From Pyrus communis (Eukaryota > Streptophyta > Magnoliopsida > Rosales > Rosaceae): a stretch of DNA of 64,000 nucleotides. The notes below the pieces were generated by a model. It was not told the origin of the DNA and searched no databases. It saw nothing but the letters and a program-made list of their open reading frames with translations. The translations under genes and the position numbers were made by a program. The number at the start of each line of letters is the position of its first letter. Within the stretch, counting starts at the first letter, position 1. The stretch spans positions 1,210,373 to 1,274,372 of the forward strand of contig NC_084803.1 in NCBI RefSeq assembly GCF_963583255.1, given 5' to 3'. Below are positions 63,887 through 64,000 of this stretch, in pieces.

Positions 63887-64000
63887 GTACAAATTAATTT
63901 TTTTATTTTAACAACAAGAATGCACGAGGATAATATGTACGGAGGATATTAATCGAGTCCAACTACAAATCAGGACCAAAATTAACTCATTAATATTGTC

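Overview
The window is plant nuclear DNA: AT-rich, with spliced genes that keep GT-AG introns, many microsatellites and MITE-type foldbacks, and several LTR-type retroelements. Two Cassandra-type TRIM elements (5S rRNA-like LTRs plus a tRNA-Met-type primer site), a SABATH methyltransferase cluster and RPW8-domain fragments suggest a woody eudicot, most likely Rosaceae of the apple/pear kind. The species assignment is an inference.

Left part (1-32.9 kb): an inverted pair of broken RPW8-domain fragments (0.9-1.6 kb); a small three-exon gene of unknown function (2.9-4.0 kb); a long gene-poor stretch with a TRIM-like element; then four well-supported single-copy genes. These are a seven-exon bHLH123/bHLH112-type transcription factor (10.73-15.63 kb), a nine-exon bifunctional nuclease of the BBD1/2 type (21.16-23.54 kb), a fourteen-exon Sec14-nodulin (SFH) phosphoinositide-transfer protein (25.23-28.92 kb), and on the minus strand a two-exon HIPP-type metal-binding protein ending in a CaaX box (30.96-31.51 kb). 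I rebuilt the exon joins by hand and the reading frame closes in every case.

Right part (32.9-64 kb): a tandemly duplicated SABATH carboxyl-methyltransferase locus. Copy 1 (34.9-36.6 kb) and copy 2 (42.4-44.1 kb) encode 367-residue proteins differing at four residues. A decayed unit without coding exons lies at 59.3-60.2 kb, and exon 1 of a third gene lies at the right edge. Later insertions hit individual copies. Copy 2 carries a Cassandra TRIM in its promoter side and a 13.8-kb Tat-type Ty3/gypsy retrotransposon in its 3' flank. Copy 3 carries a 1.1-kb Mutator-like long-TIR element in its promoter side. Sister copies preserve the empty sites, so each insertion can be delimited to the base with its target duplication.

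The retrotransposon is transcribed on the minus strand (gag-protease, RT-RNase H, integrase). It also carries on the plus strand a five-exon, intron-containing antisense gene with a plant-mobile-domain-like N-terminus and a coiled-coil C-terminus. This is the most unusual coding object in the window. The RPW8 inverted repeat, with a plausible promoter beside one arm, is the best candidate for an undescribed regulatory (hairpin small-RNA) locus.
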